From contig NZ_LGHL01000013.1 of NCBI RefSeq assembly GCF_001908205.1, positions 1 to 52,133 on the forward strand: DNA of 52,133 nt. Direction: 5' to 3'. The stretch is from Bradyrhizobium sp. NAS80.1. Its GTDB lineage: Bacteria; Pseudomonadota; Alphaproteobacteria; Rhizobiales; Xanthobacteraceae. This document shows positions 1 through 7,464 of the stretch, one piece after another. Position 1 is the first letter of the stretch; every line of letters starts with the position of its first letter. Below the pieces are notes generated by a model. It was not told the origin of the DNA. It ran no database searches and worked only from the letters and a program-made list of their open reading frames with translations. Both the position numbers and the translations under genes were made by a program.

Positions 1-2
1 GG

Positions 3-155
3 AACTATCTCCACACCGGCGCTAGGATCATTGCCGAGAACGAGACCTACGCCGTGATCGCGGTGCGCGTTGAGAAGGCGTGGTTCAAGCGAAACATGGC
101 ATTGGTGGCGACGCTCGCGGAGCTGGCTCTGGACGCGCCGGTGAGGCTGAGTTGA
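3..155 (+). CDS. C-terminal end of an unrecognised protein (partial)
   Basis: The window opens inside an open frame that reads 50 residues to a TGA stop at 153-155. The other forward frames hit stops within a few dozen bases, so this is the likeliest coding frame. The tail is a mixed alpha/beta-looking sequence (…YAVIAVRVEKAWFKR…) ending in APVRLS. I do not recognise the family, and the visible part has no diagnostic motif. It could be a chance frame, and the true start lies outside the window. Confidence 0.35.
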   Translation, partial: NYLHTGARIIAENETYAVIAVRVEKAWFKRNMALVATLAELALDAPVRLS

Positions 156-159
156 GCAG

Positions 160-196
160 AATGTCTCACGTGAGACATTTTCGGATGTCTCACGTT
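160..196. promoter_or_regulatory. 20-bp perfect palindrome plus a third half-site (putative operator)
   Basis: Bases 160-179 form a perfect palindrome with half-site AATGTCTCAC. The core ATGTCTCACGT at 161-171 is repeated directly at 185-195, giving three TGTCTCAC half-sites in 37 bases. The array starts 5 bases after the stop of the upstream gene and lies about 150 bp before the NlpD-like gene. This is the shape of a dimeric repressor site with an auxiliary half-site. The regulator is unknown. Confidence 0.45.
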
Positions 197-341
197 CCAG
201 TATTGTTCTCAAGTCGTTAACAAAAAATTAAGCCTAATCAAATGCTTGGCGAAAGCTAAAGAAGCTCACAGGGTTAAGCCGTTATTTACTCGGCGCGTGT
301 TTACTTAAAAGACCAGTTCTGTTGCGTACGAGTGAGTAACC

Positions 342-1730
342 ATGTCTGTTGTCGCCGAGTTGCTTTACTCGCGCCGCGTACCGCAGGTCGCGGTGCTGGC
401 GCTGATCTCCTTCAGCTTCGCAGGGTGCAGCGCCGACATGTCGTCGCGACTGTCCCAGTCGAACTTCTCCAATCCCTTCGCCGAATCGACCGGTTCGGTG
501 CAGCAGGCGCCACCGCCGCAACGTGAGCTGCCGCAATATGCCCGGCCGCAGACGCAGCCGGGCTATTATCAGTCCCAGCCGTTGCCGCCGCCGGCGGTTT
601 CCGCCCCGCAATCGTATCCCGTTGCGGCGGGTGGCGGGGTGTCCGGAGGCGGGCGTGGCGTACAATCCTATGCGCCCCCGACGCAGCCGCATCTTGATAC
701 CACGGCTACCGTACCGCCGCGCTCGGTTGCGGCCCAGCCGGCTGGCGGCACCAAGATCATCGTCGGCACCAGCGACACGCTCGACGTGCTCGCCAAGCGC
801 TATCATGTCACCCCGCAGGCGATCCTTGCCGCCAACGGTTACAAGGGGCCGCGTGCGCTCTCGCCCGGCCAGCAACTGATCATCCCGCATCCGGGCGCGA
901 CCGCTGCTGCGCCTGCGCCGGTGATGGCTCCCGTCGCGGCCGCTCCGGCGCTGGCACCTGCTGCCAAGCCGGTTGCAGCCGTCGCCGCGCCGCCGAGCAT
1001 TCACTTCGTCAATCATGGCGACACGCTCGCCAGCATCGCCCGCAAGAACCACATCTCCGCGGCTGAACTGGCCCGCGCCAACGGTCTGGCTCCGTCGGCC
1101 AAGCTCAAGCTCGGCACCAAGCTGACCGTGCCCGGCGCCAGGACCGCCGCGGTTGCGGCCCCGGTTGCTCCGGCTCCCGTCGCAGCCGCCCCGGTTGCGG
1201 GTGCGCTGCAGCCCGTTGCGCCCGCGCCCGCCACCAAGATGGCCGCCGTCGCCGCGCCGGTGCAGAGCGCTCGCCTGGCTCAGGCCACGGCCAATGTCGA
1301 AGAGAAGCCCGCCGAGACACCGGCGAAGGCTGCGGAGGCTACCGGCGCACTGCCGACCTTCCGCTGGCCGGTCCGCGGGAAGGTGGTTACGAGCTACGGC
1401 GCCAAGACCAATGGCAAGTCCAATGACGGCATCAATCTTGCGGTGCCCGAAGGTACGCCGGTCAAGGCGGCTGAAGACGGCGTCGTCGCCTATTCCGGCA
1501 ACGAGCTGAAAGGTTACGGCAATCTGGTCCTGGTTCGGCACTCCAACGGCTACGTCACCGCATATGCCCATGCGAGTGAGCTGTTGGTGAAGCGCGGTGA
1601 TACCATCAAGCGCGGTCAGGTCATTGCCAAGTCGGGTCAATCCGGGGAGGTGGCGTCGCCGCAGCTCCACTTCGAGATCCGCAAGGGATCGAGCCCGGTT
1701 GACCCGCTTCAATTCCTGAACGGGGCGTGA
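342..1730 (+). CDS. NlpD-like LysM/M23 (LytM-type) lipoprotein
   Basis: 462-residue envelope protein. A lipobox ending at Cys29 (SFAGC) predicts a lipoprotein. Two LysM peptidoglycan-binding domains (about 138-183 and 219-264) are separated by Ala/Pro-rich linkers, and a C-terminal M23 domain spans about 338-458. Two canonical zinc positions of M23 peptidases are replaced: the usual HxxxD reads N361-D-G-I-N365, while the late histidines (H410 in AYAH, H443 in LHFE) remain. Proteins of this degenerate type (NlpD, EnvC) act as activators of cell-wall amidases rather than as endopeptidases, so I infer a role in septal peptidoglycan splitting. The start is the first ATG after GAGTGAG. The long opposite-strand frame is a shadow. 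Confidence 0.88.
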   Translation: MSVVAELLYSRRVPQVAVLALISFSFAGCSADMSSRLSQSNFSNPFAESTGSVQQAPPPQRELPQYARPQTQPGYYQSQPLPPPAVSAPQSYPVAAGGGVSGGGRGVQSYAPPTQPHLDTTATVPPRSVAAQPAGGTKIIVGTSDTLDVLAKRYHVTPQAILAANGYKGPRALSPGQQLIIPHPGATAAAPAPVMAPVAAAPALAPAAKPVAAVAAPPSIHFVNHGDTLASIARKNHISAAELARANGLAPSAKLKLGTKLTVPGARTAAVAAPVAPAPVAAAPVAGALQPVAPAPATKMAAVAAPVQSARLAQATANVEEKPAETPAKAAEATGALPTFRWPVRGKVVTSYGAKTNGKSNDGINLAVPEGTPVKAAEDGVVAYSGNELKGYGNLVLVRHSNGYVTAYAHASELLVKRGDTIKRGQVIAKSGQSGEVASPQLHFEIRKGSSPVDPLQFLNGA

Positions 1731-1768
1731 GGCGCACGCCTCCTGCGCAAGAACGATGGCGTCGCCGG

Positions 1769-1796
1769 GCCTGTGCGCAATTGTGCACGGGCCCGG
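1769..1796. terminator. Imperfect hairpin between convergent genes
   Basis: A near-palindrome of about 28 bases, GGGCCTGTGC…GTGCACGGGCCC, pairs along its length with wobble or mismatch at two positions. It sits 40 bp after the NlpD-like stop, in the gap before the convergent DUF815 gene. No strong U-run follows, so termination is only a suggestion. Confidence 0.35.
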
Positions 1797-1844
1797 GCGG
1801 CCCGATATTCAGAAACAGTCGTTGTTGAGCCGACAAGCCGCGGC

Positions 1845-1876
1845 GCACTGGATTCCCCGCTTTCGCGGGGAATGAC
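1845..1876. repeat. Short palindromic repeat (ATTCCCCGC…GCGGGGAAT)
   Basis: A 9-bp perfect stem (1852-1860 with 1865-1873) with loop TTTC, flanked by CTGG and GACA. I recognise this block as a common dispersed intergenic palindrome of Bradyrhizobium. Between two convergent genes it may also act as a bidirectional terminator. Confidence 0.5.
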
Positions 1877-1902
1877 ATTTGTGTGTGGAGCGAGACCTTC
1901 GG

Positions 1903-2883
1903 CTACTTGGCCGTCAGCTTCACGCCGAGCCGGCCGGCAAGCTCCTGCACGAACTGCCAGGCGACGCGGCCCGAACGCGAGCCGCGGGTGGTCGACCATT
2001 CCAGCGCCTCGCGCTCCAGCGCCTCGTCGTCGATCTTGATGCCGAAATGGCTGCAATAGCCGCGCACCATGGCGAGATATTCGTCCTGGCTGCAACGGTG
2101 GAAGCCGAGCCAGAGGCCGAAGCGATCCGATAGCGAGACCTTCTCTTCGACCGCTTCGCCGGGATTGATCGCGGTCGAGCGCTCGTTCTCGATCATCTCA
2201 CGCGCAAGCAGATGACGGCGGTTGGAGGTGGCGTAGAGGATGACGTTCTCGGGCCGGCCCTCGATGCCGCCTTCGAGCACGGCCTTGAGCGACTTGTACG
2301 AGGCATCGTTGCCGTCGAAGGAGAGGTCGTCGCAGAACACGATGAAGCGGAAGGACGAGGCGCGCAGCTGCTCCATGAGCGCTGGCAGGCTCTCGATGTC
2401 CTCGCGGTGGATCTCGATCAGCTTCAGCTTGTCGGCGGCCTTGCGGTCCGCGTTGATGCTGGCGTGCGCGGCCTTCACCAGCGACGACTTGCCCATGCCG
2501 CGCGCGCCCCAGAGCAGGGCGTTGTTGGCGGGCAGGCCGTTGGCGAAGCGCTCGGTGTTCTCCATCAGGATGTCGCGCATCCGGTCGACGCCCTTGAGGA
2601 GGAACAACTCGACACGGCTGACCCGCGGCACCGCAGCGAGGCGGCCGTCGGGATGCCAGACATAGGCGTCCGCCCGTTCGAACGACTCGTGCTCGACGGC
2701 CGGATTGCCTTGCGCCGAGAGGTGCGCCGCAATGGTCTCGAGGGCGCGCACGATGCGCTCCTGGGAGAGGTCTGGGGCTGCGTTAGGGGCTGCCTTGGGG
2801 CGTTTTGCCGCGACGCTAGCGGGCTTTTTGGCAGGGGTACGGTGGCCTTTGCCGGCCGGGCTTTTGTTTGGTTTTTTGGGCAT
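1903..2883 (-). CDS. DUF815-family P-loop ATPase
   Basis: AAA-type ATPase of 326 residues from the ATG at 2883 (MPKKPNKS); the open frame extends upstream, but those codons look non-coding. The N-terminus is Lys/Pro/Ala-rich and low in complexity. Walker A (GARGMGKSS, about 126-134), Walker B (FIVFCDDLSF, about 180-189) and a sensor-1-like segment (YATSNRRHL) are visible. The C-terminal lid region contains GSRSGRVAWQFVQEL. This is the DUF815 family, whose biochemical role is not well established. The gene is divergent from yajC across a 180-bp gap. Confidence 0.85.
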   Translation of the reverse strand: MPKKPNKSPAGKGHRTPAKKPASVAAKRPKAAPNAAPDLSQERIVRALETIAAHLSAQGNPAVEHESFERADAYVWHPDGRLAAVPRVSRVELFLLKGVDRMRDILMENTERFANGLPANNALLWGARGMGKSSLVKAAHASINADRKAADKLKLIEIHREDIESLPALMEQLRASSFRFIVFCDDLSFDGNDASYKSLKAVLEGGIEGRPENVILYATSNRRHLLAREMIENERSTAINPGEAVEEKVSLSDRFGLWLGFHRCSQDEYLAMVRGYCSHFGIKIDDEALEREALEWSTTRGSRSGRVAWQFVQELAGRLGVKLTAK

Positions 2884-2961
2884 GTCCGAAGTTCCTGAGA
2901 AGGCAGCCTTATCGGGCCTGCGGCCCCGCCGCAAGGTGGCCAAATCGACGGTCTGGCAGCG

Positions 2962-2989
2962 TTGCAATTGGGGCGGTGGCCGCTATAGT
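2962..2989 (+). promoter_or_regulatory. Probable sigma-70 promoter for yajC-secDF
   Basis: TTGCAA at 2962-2967 and TATAGT at 2984-2989 are separated by 16 bp. They lie about 75 bp upstream of yajC in the gap to the divergent DUF815 gene. Assigned by motif only. Confidence 0.45.
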
Positions 2990-3064
2990 CCGCGCGAATT
3001 TGACCGAACCGGTCGCCTTTGAGGGCCTGACCGGCTGTCTCCCGTTCTCACGAGGATTGTCCGA

Positions 3065-3433
3065 ATGCTGATTACCCCTGCGTATGCCCAGGCTGCGGGC
3101 GCCGTCGACACCAACAGCATGTTGATGTCGCTGCTGCCGTTCGCCCTGATCTTCGTGATCATGTACTTCCTGATTCTGCGCCCGCAGCAGAAGAAGGTGC
3201 GCGACCATGCCGACCTCGTGAAGAACATCCGCCGCGGCGACACCGTGGTGACGTCGGGCGGCCTCGTCGGCAAGGTCACCAAGGTCGTCGACGACGACCA
3301 GATCGAGTTCGAGATTTCCGATGGCGTGCGAGTGCGGCAAATGCGCCAGATGATCTCCGGCGTGCGCGCCAAGGGCGAGCCGGCCAAAGAAAGCGCAAAG
3401 GAAAGCGCCAAGGACGACACCGCGGCCAAGTGA
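3065..3433 (+). CDS. yajC: YajC, Sec translocase accessory subunit
   Basis: 122-residue single-pass inner-membrane protein of the SecDF-YajC complex, which assists late steps of Sec-dependent protein export. One hydrophobic helix (about 20-38) ends in the family signature FLILRPQQKK. The cytoplasmic part has the expected RGDTVVTSGGLVGKV segment. A Lys/Glu/Ala-rich tail with repeats of AKESAKE follows and is longer than in many homologues. The gene lies 47 bp upstream of secD, and the order yajC-secD-secF is conserved. Start ATG at 3065. Confidence 0.95.
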   Translation: MLITPAYAQAAGAVDTNSMLMSLLPFALIFVIMYFLILRPQQKKVRDHADLVKNIRRGDTVVTSGGLVGKVTKVVDDDQIEFEISDGVRVRQMRQMISGVRAKGEPAKESAKESAKDDTAAK

Positions 3434-3480
3434 GTGTTTCCGCGAGTCTCTCAAGTCTCCTGATCTGACAGGTCCAGTCG

Positions 3481-5085
3481 ATGTTGTATTTCACGCGGTG
3501 GAGGGCGCTGGGGATTATCCTGACGGCGCTGATCGTGTGCCTCTGCGCGGTCCCGAACTTCTTCCCCGAGGCGCAGGTCAAGACCTGGCCCGCCTGGGCG
3601 CAGCGTCGGCTCGTGCTTGGCCTCGACCTTCAGGGCGGCTCCTATCTGCTGCTCGAGGTCGACTCCAACTATGTGAAGAAGGAGAGGCTCGACCAGGTCC
3701 GCGACGACGTTCGCCGGACGCTGCGCGACGCCAAGATCGGCTTCACCGGCGGCGTCACCGTGCGCAACGACGCGGCCGAGGTCCGTATCACCAAGGAATC
3801 CGACGTGCAGCCCGCGCTCGCCAAGCTGCGCGAGCTGTCCCAGCCGCTGGGCGGATTGATAGGATCCAGCGGTCAGCGCGACCTTGAGGTGACCGATGCC
3901 GGTGGCGGGGTGATCCGCCTGAGCATCCCGCAGGCCGCGATGCTCGACCGCCTTCGCAAAACCATCGAGCAGTCGATCCAGATCGTTGAACGCCGCGTCA
4001 ACGAGCTCGGCACCGTCGAGCCTGTTATCCAGCGCCAGGGCAACGACCGCATCCTGGTGCAGGTGCCGGGTCTTCAGGACCCGACCCGTCTGAAGGAATT
4101 GCTGGGCAAGACCGCGAAGATGGAATTCCGCATGGTCGACACGTCCGTGCCGCCGGATCAGGCGCAGCAAGGGCGATTGCCGCCGGAATCCGAACTGTTG
4201 ATGAGCGCGTCGCCGCCACCGGTTCCCTATGTCGTCAAGAAGCAGGTGCTGGTCGCCGGCGGCGATCTGACCGATGCCCAGGCGAGCTTCGACCAGCGCA
4301 CGGGTGAGCCCGTCGTCAGCTTCAAGTTCAATACGTCGGGCGCGCGCAAATTCTCGCAGGCCACGCAAGAGAACGTGGGGCTGCCGTTTGCGATCGTTCT
4401 CGACAACAAGGTGATCTCGGCGCCGGTCATCCGTGAGCCGATCACCGGCGGGCAGGGCCAGATCTCCGGTAATTTCACCGTGCAATCGGCGAACGATCTC
4501 GCGATTCTCTTGCGCGCCGGCGCGCTGCCGGCGCCGCTGACCGTGGTTGAAGAGCGCACCGTCGGTCCGGGCCTCGGCCAGGATTCGATCGAGAAGGGTG
4601 AGCTTGCGGCTTACGTCGGCTCGATCCTCGTCATTGTGTTCATGCTGCTGACCTACCGGCTGTTCGGCGTGTTCGCCAACATCGCGGTGGCGATCAACGT
4701 CGCGATGATCTTCGGCCTGCTGTCGCTGCTCAACGCCACGCTGACGCTGCCCGGCATCGCCGGCATCGTGCTCACCGTCGGCATCGCGGTCGACTCCAAC
4801 GTGCTGATCTACGAGCGCATCCGCGAGGAGCTGCGCGGCGGCCGCAACGCGATCTCGGCGATCGACGCCGGTTTCAAGCGGGCGCTTGCGACCATTCTCG
4901 ATTCCAACATCACCACCTTCATTGCCGCCGCGGTGCTGTTCTACATCGGCACCGGCCCGGTGCGCGGCTTCGCCGTGACGCTCGGTATCGGCATCATCAC
5001 CACGGTGTTCACCGCCTTCACGCTGACCCGGCTGATCGTGGCCTGGTGGGTGCGGTGGAAGCGGCCGCAGAGCGTGCCGATCTAG
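3481..5085 (+). CDS. secD: SecD, protein-export membrane subunit
   Basis: 534-residue RND-superfamily subunit that uses the proton motive force to pull exported proteins from the SecYEG channel. An N-terminal transmembrane segment (about 7-25) is followed by the signature LGLDLQGGSYLLLEV. A large periplasmic domain comes next, then the five-helix membrane block (about 370-525) with AVDSNVLIYERIREELR and the conserved ITTFIAAAVLFYIGTGPVRGFA segment. Length and order match a standalone SecD. The ATG at 3481 follows a weak AGGTCCAG motif. secF begins 10 bases after the stop, so the two are co-translated partners. Confidence 0.96.
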   Translation: MLYFTRWRALGIILTALIVCLCAVPNFFPEAQVKTWPAWAQRRLVLGLDLQGGSYLLLEVDSNYVKKERLDQVRDDVRRTLRDAKIGFTGGVTVRNDAAEVRITKESDVQPALAKLRELSQPLGGLIGSSGQRDLEVTDAGGGVIRLSIPQAAMLDRLRKTIEQSIQIVERRVNELGTVEPVIQRQGNDRILVQVPGLQDPTRLKELLGKTAKMEFRMVDTSVPPDQAQQGRLPPESELLMSASPPPVPYVVKKQVLVAGGDLTDAQASFDQRTGEPVVSFKFNTSGARKFSQATQENVGLPFAIVLDNKVISAPVIREPITGGQGQISGNFTVQSANDLAILLRAGALPAPLTVVEERTVGPGLGQDSIEKGELAAYVGSILVIVFMLLTYRLFGVFANIAVAINVAMIFGLLSLLNATLTLPGIAGIVLTVGIAVDSNVLIYERIREELRGGRNAISAIDAGFKRALATILDSNITTFIAAAVLFYIGTGPVRGFAVTLGIGIITTVFTAFTLTRLIVAWWVRWKRPQSVPI

Positions 5086-5095
5086 GAGCCTGATC

Positions 5096-6115
5096 GTGAC
5101 TCACTACGTTCTCATCGGGCTTGGCATCCTCATTGCCATTCTCACCGTGGTTGCGGCGCTCGGTCTGCTGCCGTCACTGCGGATTGTCCCTGACAACACG
5201 CATTTCGACTTCACGCGCTTCCGCCGCATCAGCTTCCCGATTTCGGCGGCGCTGTCGATCGTCGCGATCACGTTGTTCTTCACCCACGGCCTGAATTTCG
5301 GCATCGACTTCCGCGGCGGCACGCTGCTCGAGGTGCAGGCGAAGTCCGGCCATGCCGACATAGCGGCGATGCGCACCACGCTCGACGCCCTGGGGCTTGG
5401 CGAGGTCCAGCTGCAGCAGTTCGGCGGCCCCGAGAACGTCCTGATCCGTGTCGCGGAGCAGCCGGGCGGCGACGCTGCCCAGCAGGCAGCCGTGCAGAAG
5501 GTCCGCACCGCGCTCGGCGATTCCGTCGAATACCGCCGGGTCGAAGTGGTCGGTCCGCGCGTCTCCGGCGAGCTGCTGGCCTTCGGCATGCTCGGCCTGA
5601 TGCTCGCGATCGTCGCGATCCTGATCTATCTTTGGTTCCGCTTCGAATGGCAGTTCGCGCTGGGCGCCATGATCGCCAACGTGCACGACATCGTGCTGAC
5701 GATCGGCTTCATGTCGATCAGCCAGGTCGACTTCGACCTGACCAGCATCGCTGCGCTCCTGACCATTCTGGGCTATTCGCTCAATGACACCGTCGTCATC
5801 TACGACCGTATCCGCGAAATGCTGCGGCGCTACAAGAAGATGCCGATGCCGCAGCTCCTCAACGAGTCCATCAACTCGACGCTGTCGCGTTCGATCATCA
5901 CCCACGTCACCGTGACGTTGGCGTTGCTCGCGCTGCTGATATTCGGCGGTCACGCCATCCACAGCTTCACCGCAGTCATGATGTTCGGCGTGGTGCTGGT
6001 CGGTACCTACACCTCGATCTTCATCGCGGCTCCGATCCTGATCTACCTCGGCGTCGGCGAGCATCGTGAAGATGCGCCCGATACGGCTACGCCGGCGAAG
6101 AAAAACAAGGCATGA
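5096..6115 (+). CDS. secF: SecF, protein-export membrane subunit
   Basis: 339-residue partner of SecD. Six membrane segments are expected. Visible signatures are GLNFGIDFRGGTLLEV after the first helix, and NDTVVIYDRIREMLRRYKKM and LSRSIITHVTV in the membrane block. The start is GTG at 5096, 10 bases after the secD stop. The N-terminus here carries an extra hydrophobic stretch (LIGLGILIAILTVVAALGLLPSL) before the usual first SecF helix. It is followed closely by an NDUFAF3-like gene. Confidence 0.95.
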   Translation: MTHYVLIGLGILIAILTVVAALGLLPSLRIVPDNTHFDFTRFRRISFPISAALSIVAITLFFTHGLNFGIDFRGGTLLEVQAKSGHADIAAMRTTLDALGLGEVQLQQFGGPENVLIRVAEQPGGDAAQQAAVQKVRTALGDSVEYRRVEVVGPRVSGELLAFGMLGLMLAIVAILIYLWFRFEWQFALGAMIANVHDIVLTIGFMSISQVDFDLTSIAALLTILGYSLNDTVVIYDRIREMLRRYKKMPMPQLLNESINSTLSRSIITHVTVTLALLALLIFGGHAIHSFTAVMMFGVVLVGTYTSIFIAAPILIYLGVGEHREDAPDTATPAKKNKA

Positions 6116-6175
6116 TCCGAACCCTATGCCCTCGCACGAGTTTGCGAGGGCAGTAAGCTTATTCGGACCAAGCTC

Positions 6176-6559
6176 ATGGCCGGCGACCCCAACGCACCTC
6201 ATTTCCCGCGCTCGGCGCCGATCGACGCCTATGGCAAGGGCGGCTTCGCCTTTGCCGGCATGTCGCATCGGGGATCGCTGCTCTGTCTGCCTGACGCAAT
6301 CTGGGCCTGGGACGTGACAGATCCCACCAAGATCGATCGCTATTCGCTGGATCGGGTCTTCGCGGCCGCCAACAGCATCGACACGCTCCTGGTCGGGACT
6401 GGAACCGGGGCCTGGCTGCCACCGCCGGAGCTGCGCCAGGCGCTGAAGGCGGTGAGGGTGGTTCTGGATACGATGCAGACCGGCCCCGCCGTGCGCACCT
6501 ACAACATCATGATCGGCGAACGGCGCCGCGTTGCGGCCGCGCTGATTGCCGTGCCATGA
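6176..6559 (+). CDS. Mth938-like (DUF498/NDUFAF3-type) protein
   Basis: 127-residue soluble protein of the Mth938/DUF498 family. The family core is visible as GGFAFAGMSHRGSLLCLPDAIWAWDV, then DTLLVGTGTGAWLPPPELRQAL and a C-terminal TYNIMIGERRRVAAALIAV. The human homologue NDUFAF3 is a mitochondrial complex I assembly factor, and linkage of its bacterial relatives to secDF has been noted in the literature. The gene sits 60 bp after secF, and its TGA overlaps the ATG of the next gene (ATGA), implying translational coupling with an NDUFAF6-like protein. A complex I assembly role is inferred. Confidence 0.88.
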   Translation: MAGDPNAPHFPRSAPIDAYGKGGFAFAGMSHRGSLLCLPDAIWAWDVTDPTKIDRYSLDRVFAAANSIDTLLVGTGTGAWLPPPELRQALKAVRVVLDTMQTGPAVRTYNIMIGERRRVAAALIAVP

Positions 6560-7419
6560 GCAGCGCCGCGCCGCCGCCCGATTCGGTTGCCTTCTGCGCC
6601 GATCTGGTGCGCAGCCATGACTTTCCGCGCTATGTCGCGGCGCTATTCGCGCCCAGCGCCGAGCGCCGCGCGCTGCTGGCGCTCTATGCCTTCAATGTCG
6701 AAATCGTCCGCGTCCGCGACCAGGTGAGCCAGCCGTTGCCCGGGGAAATCCGCCTGCAATGGTGGACCGACATGCTGTCGGGCCATGTTCATGGCAGTGC
6801 CGAGGGCAATCCGGTCGCGGCGGAGCTCTTGCGTGCAATCCGCGATTTCGATCTGCCGGTCGAGCCGCTGTCGCTGCTCGCCGACGAGCATCAGTTCGAT
6901 CTCTACAACGACCCGATGCCGACGCTGACGGCGCTGGAAGGCTATCTGGCCGCGACCTGTTCGGCGTTGTTCGCTCTCGCGGCGCGGATCATGGCGCCAC
7001 CCTCGGAAGCAGCCGAGCATCTCGCGCGGCATGCCGGACTGGCCCAGGGCATCGTGCAGATCATCGCGAACCTGCCGCGCGATGCCGCGCACCGGCAGCT
7101 GTTCCTGCCGCAGCAACTTCTGACGAGCCATGGCTGCGGCATGGAGGACGTGTTCGCGGGCAAGGAGACGCCCAATCTGCACGCGGTGCTGGAACAGCTC
7201 ACAGGCGAGGCCGAGCAGCATTTGACCACGGCCTTGTCGCTGCTGGCGCAGGTGCCGGCTTCCGTGCGTCCAGCGTTCCTGCCGCTGAGCCAGGTGCGGG
7301 CCGACCTCAAGCGCCTGTCGCGGCCGGGACGCAATCCGTTCACGCCGCAGCCATCGTCGCGGCTGCGCACGCTGTGGACGCTGTGGCGGGCTTCACGATC
7401 GCGGGAATTTACCAAATAG
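6556..7419 (+). CDS. Squalene/phytoene synthase-like protein (NDUFAF6-type)
   Basis: 287-residue all-helical protein of the squalene/phytoene synthase superfamily. The aspartate-rich substrate motif of true synthases is not kept: the first site reads YAFNVEIVRVRDQVS and the second LYNDPMP. IRLQWWTDML and GLAQGIVQIIANLPRD match the non-catalytic NDUFAF6-type branch. NDUFAF6 is a human complex I assembly factor. The ATG overlaps the stop of the NDUFAF3-like gene by 4 bases. I therefore infer an assembly role rather than terpenoid synthesis. A divergent enzyme remains possible, as no carotenoid or hopanoid genes are nearby. Confidence 0.8.
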   Translation: MSSAAPPPDSVAFCADLVRSHDFPRYVAALFAPSAERRALLALYAFNVEIVRVRDQVSQPLPGEIRLQWWTDMLSGHVHGSAEGNPVAAELLRAIRDFDLPVEPLSLLADEHQFDLYNDPMPTLTALEGYLAATCSALFALAARIMAPPSEAAEHLARHAGLAQGIVQIIANLPRDAAHRQLFLPQQLLTSHGCGMEDVFAGKETPNLHAVLEQLTGEAEQHLTTALSLLAQVPASVRPAFLPLSQVRADLKRLSRPGRNPFTPQPSSRLRTLWTLWRASRSREFTK

Positions 7420-7464
7420 AGGTTGGCTTATCGCCTCGACCTGCCAAATGCTCTATGCTGTCCC

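Noticed and set aside
161..176. TGTCTC resembling the plant auxin-response element
   Set aside because: The palindrome is in a bacterial chromosome; similarity to AuxRE is coincidence.
205..219. GTTC-N7-GTTA, resembling an SOS box before the NlpD-like gene
   Set aside because: The last base breaks the GTTCN7GTTC consensus and the gene is not an SOS gene.
282..1712. 476-codon open frame opposite the NlpD-like gene
   Set aside because: Arg/Gly-rich low-complexity translation, no domain, and it fully overlaps a clear gene. A shadow of GC-rich codon use.
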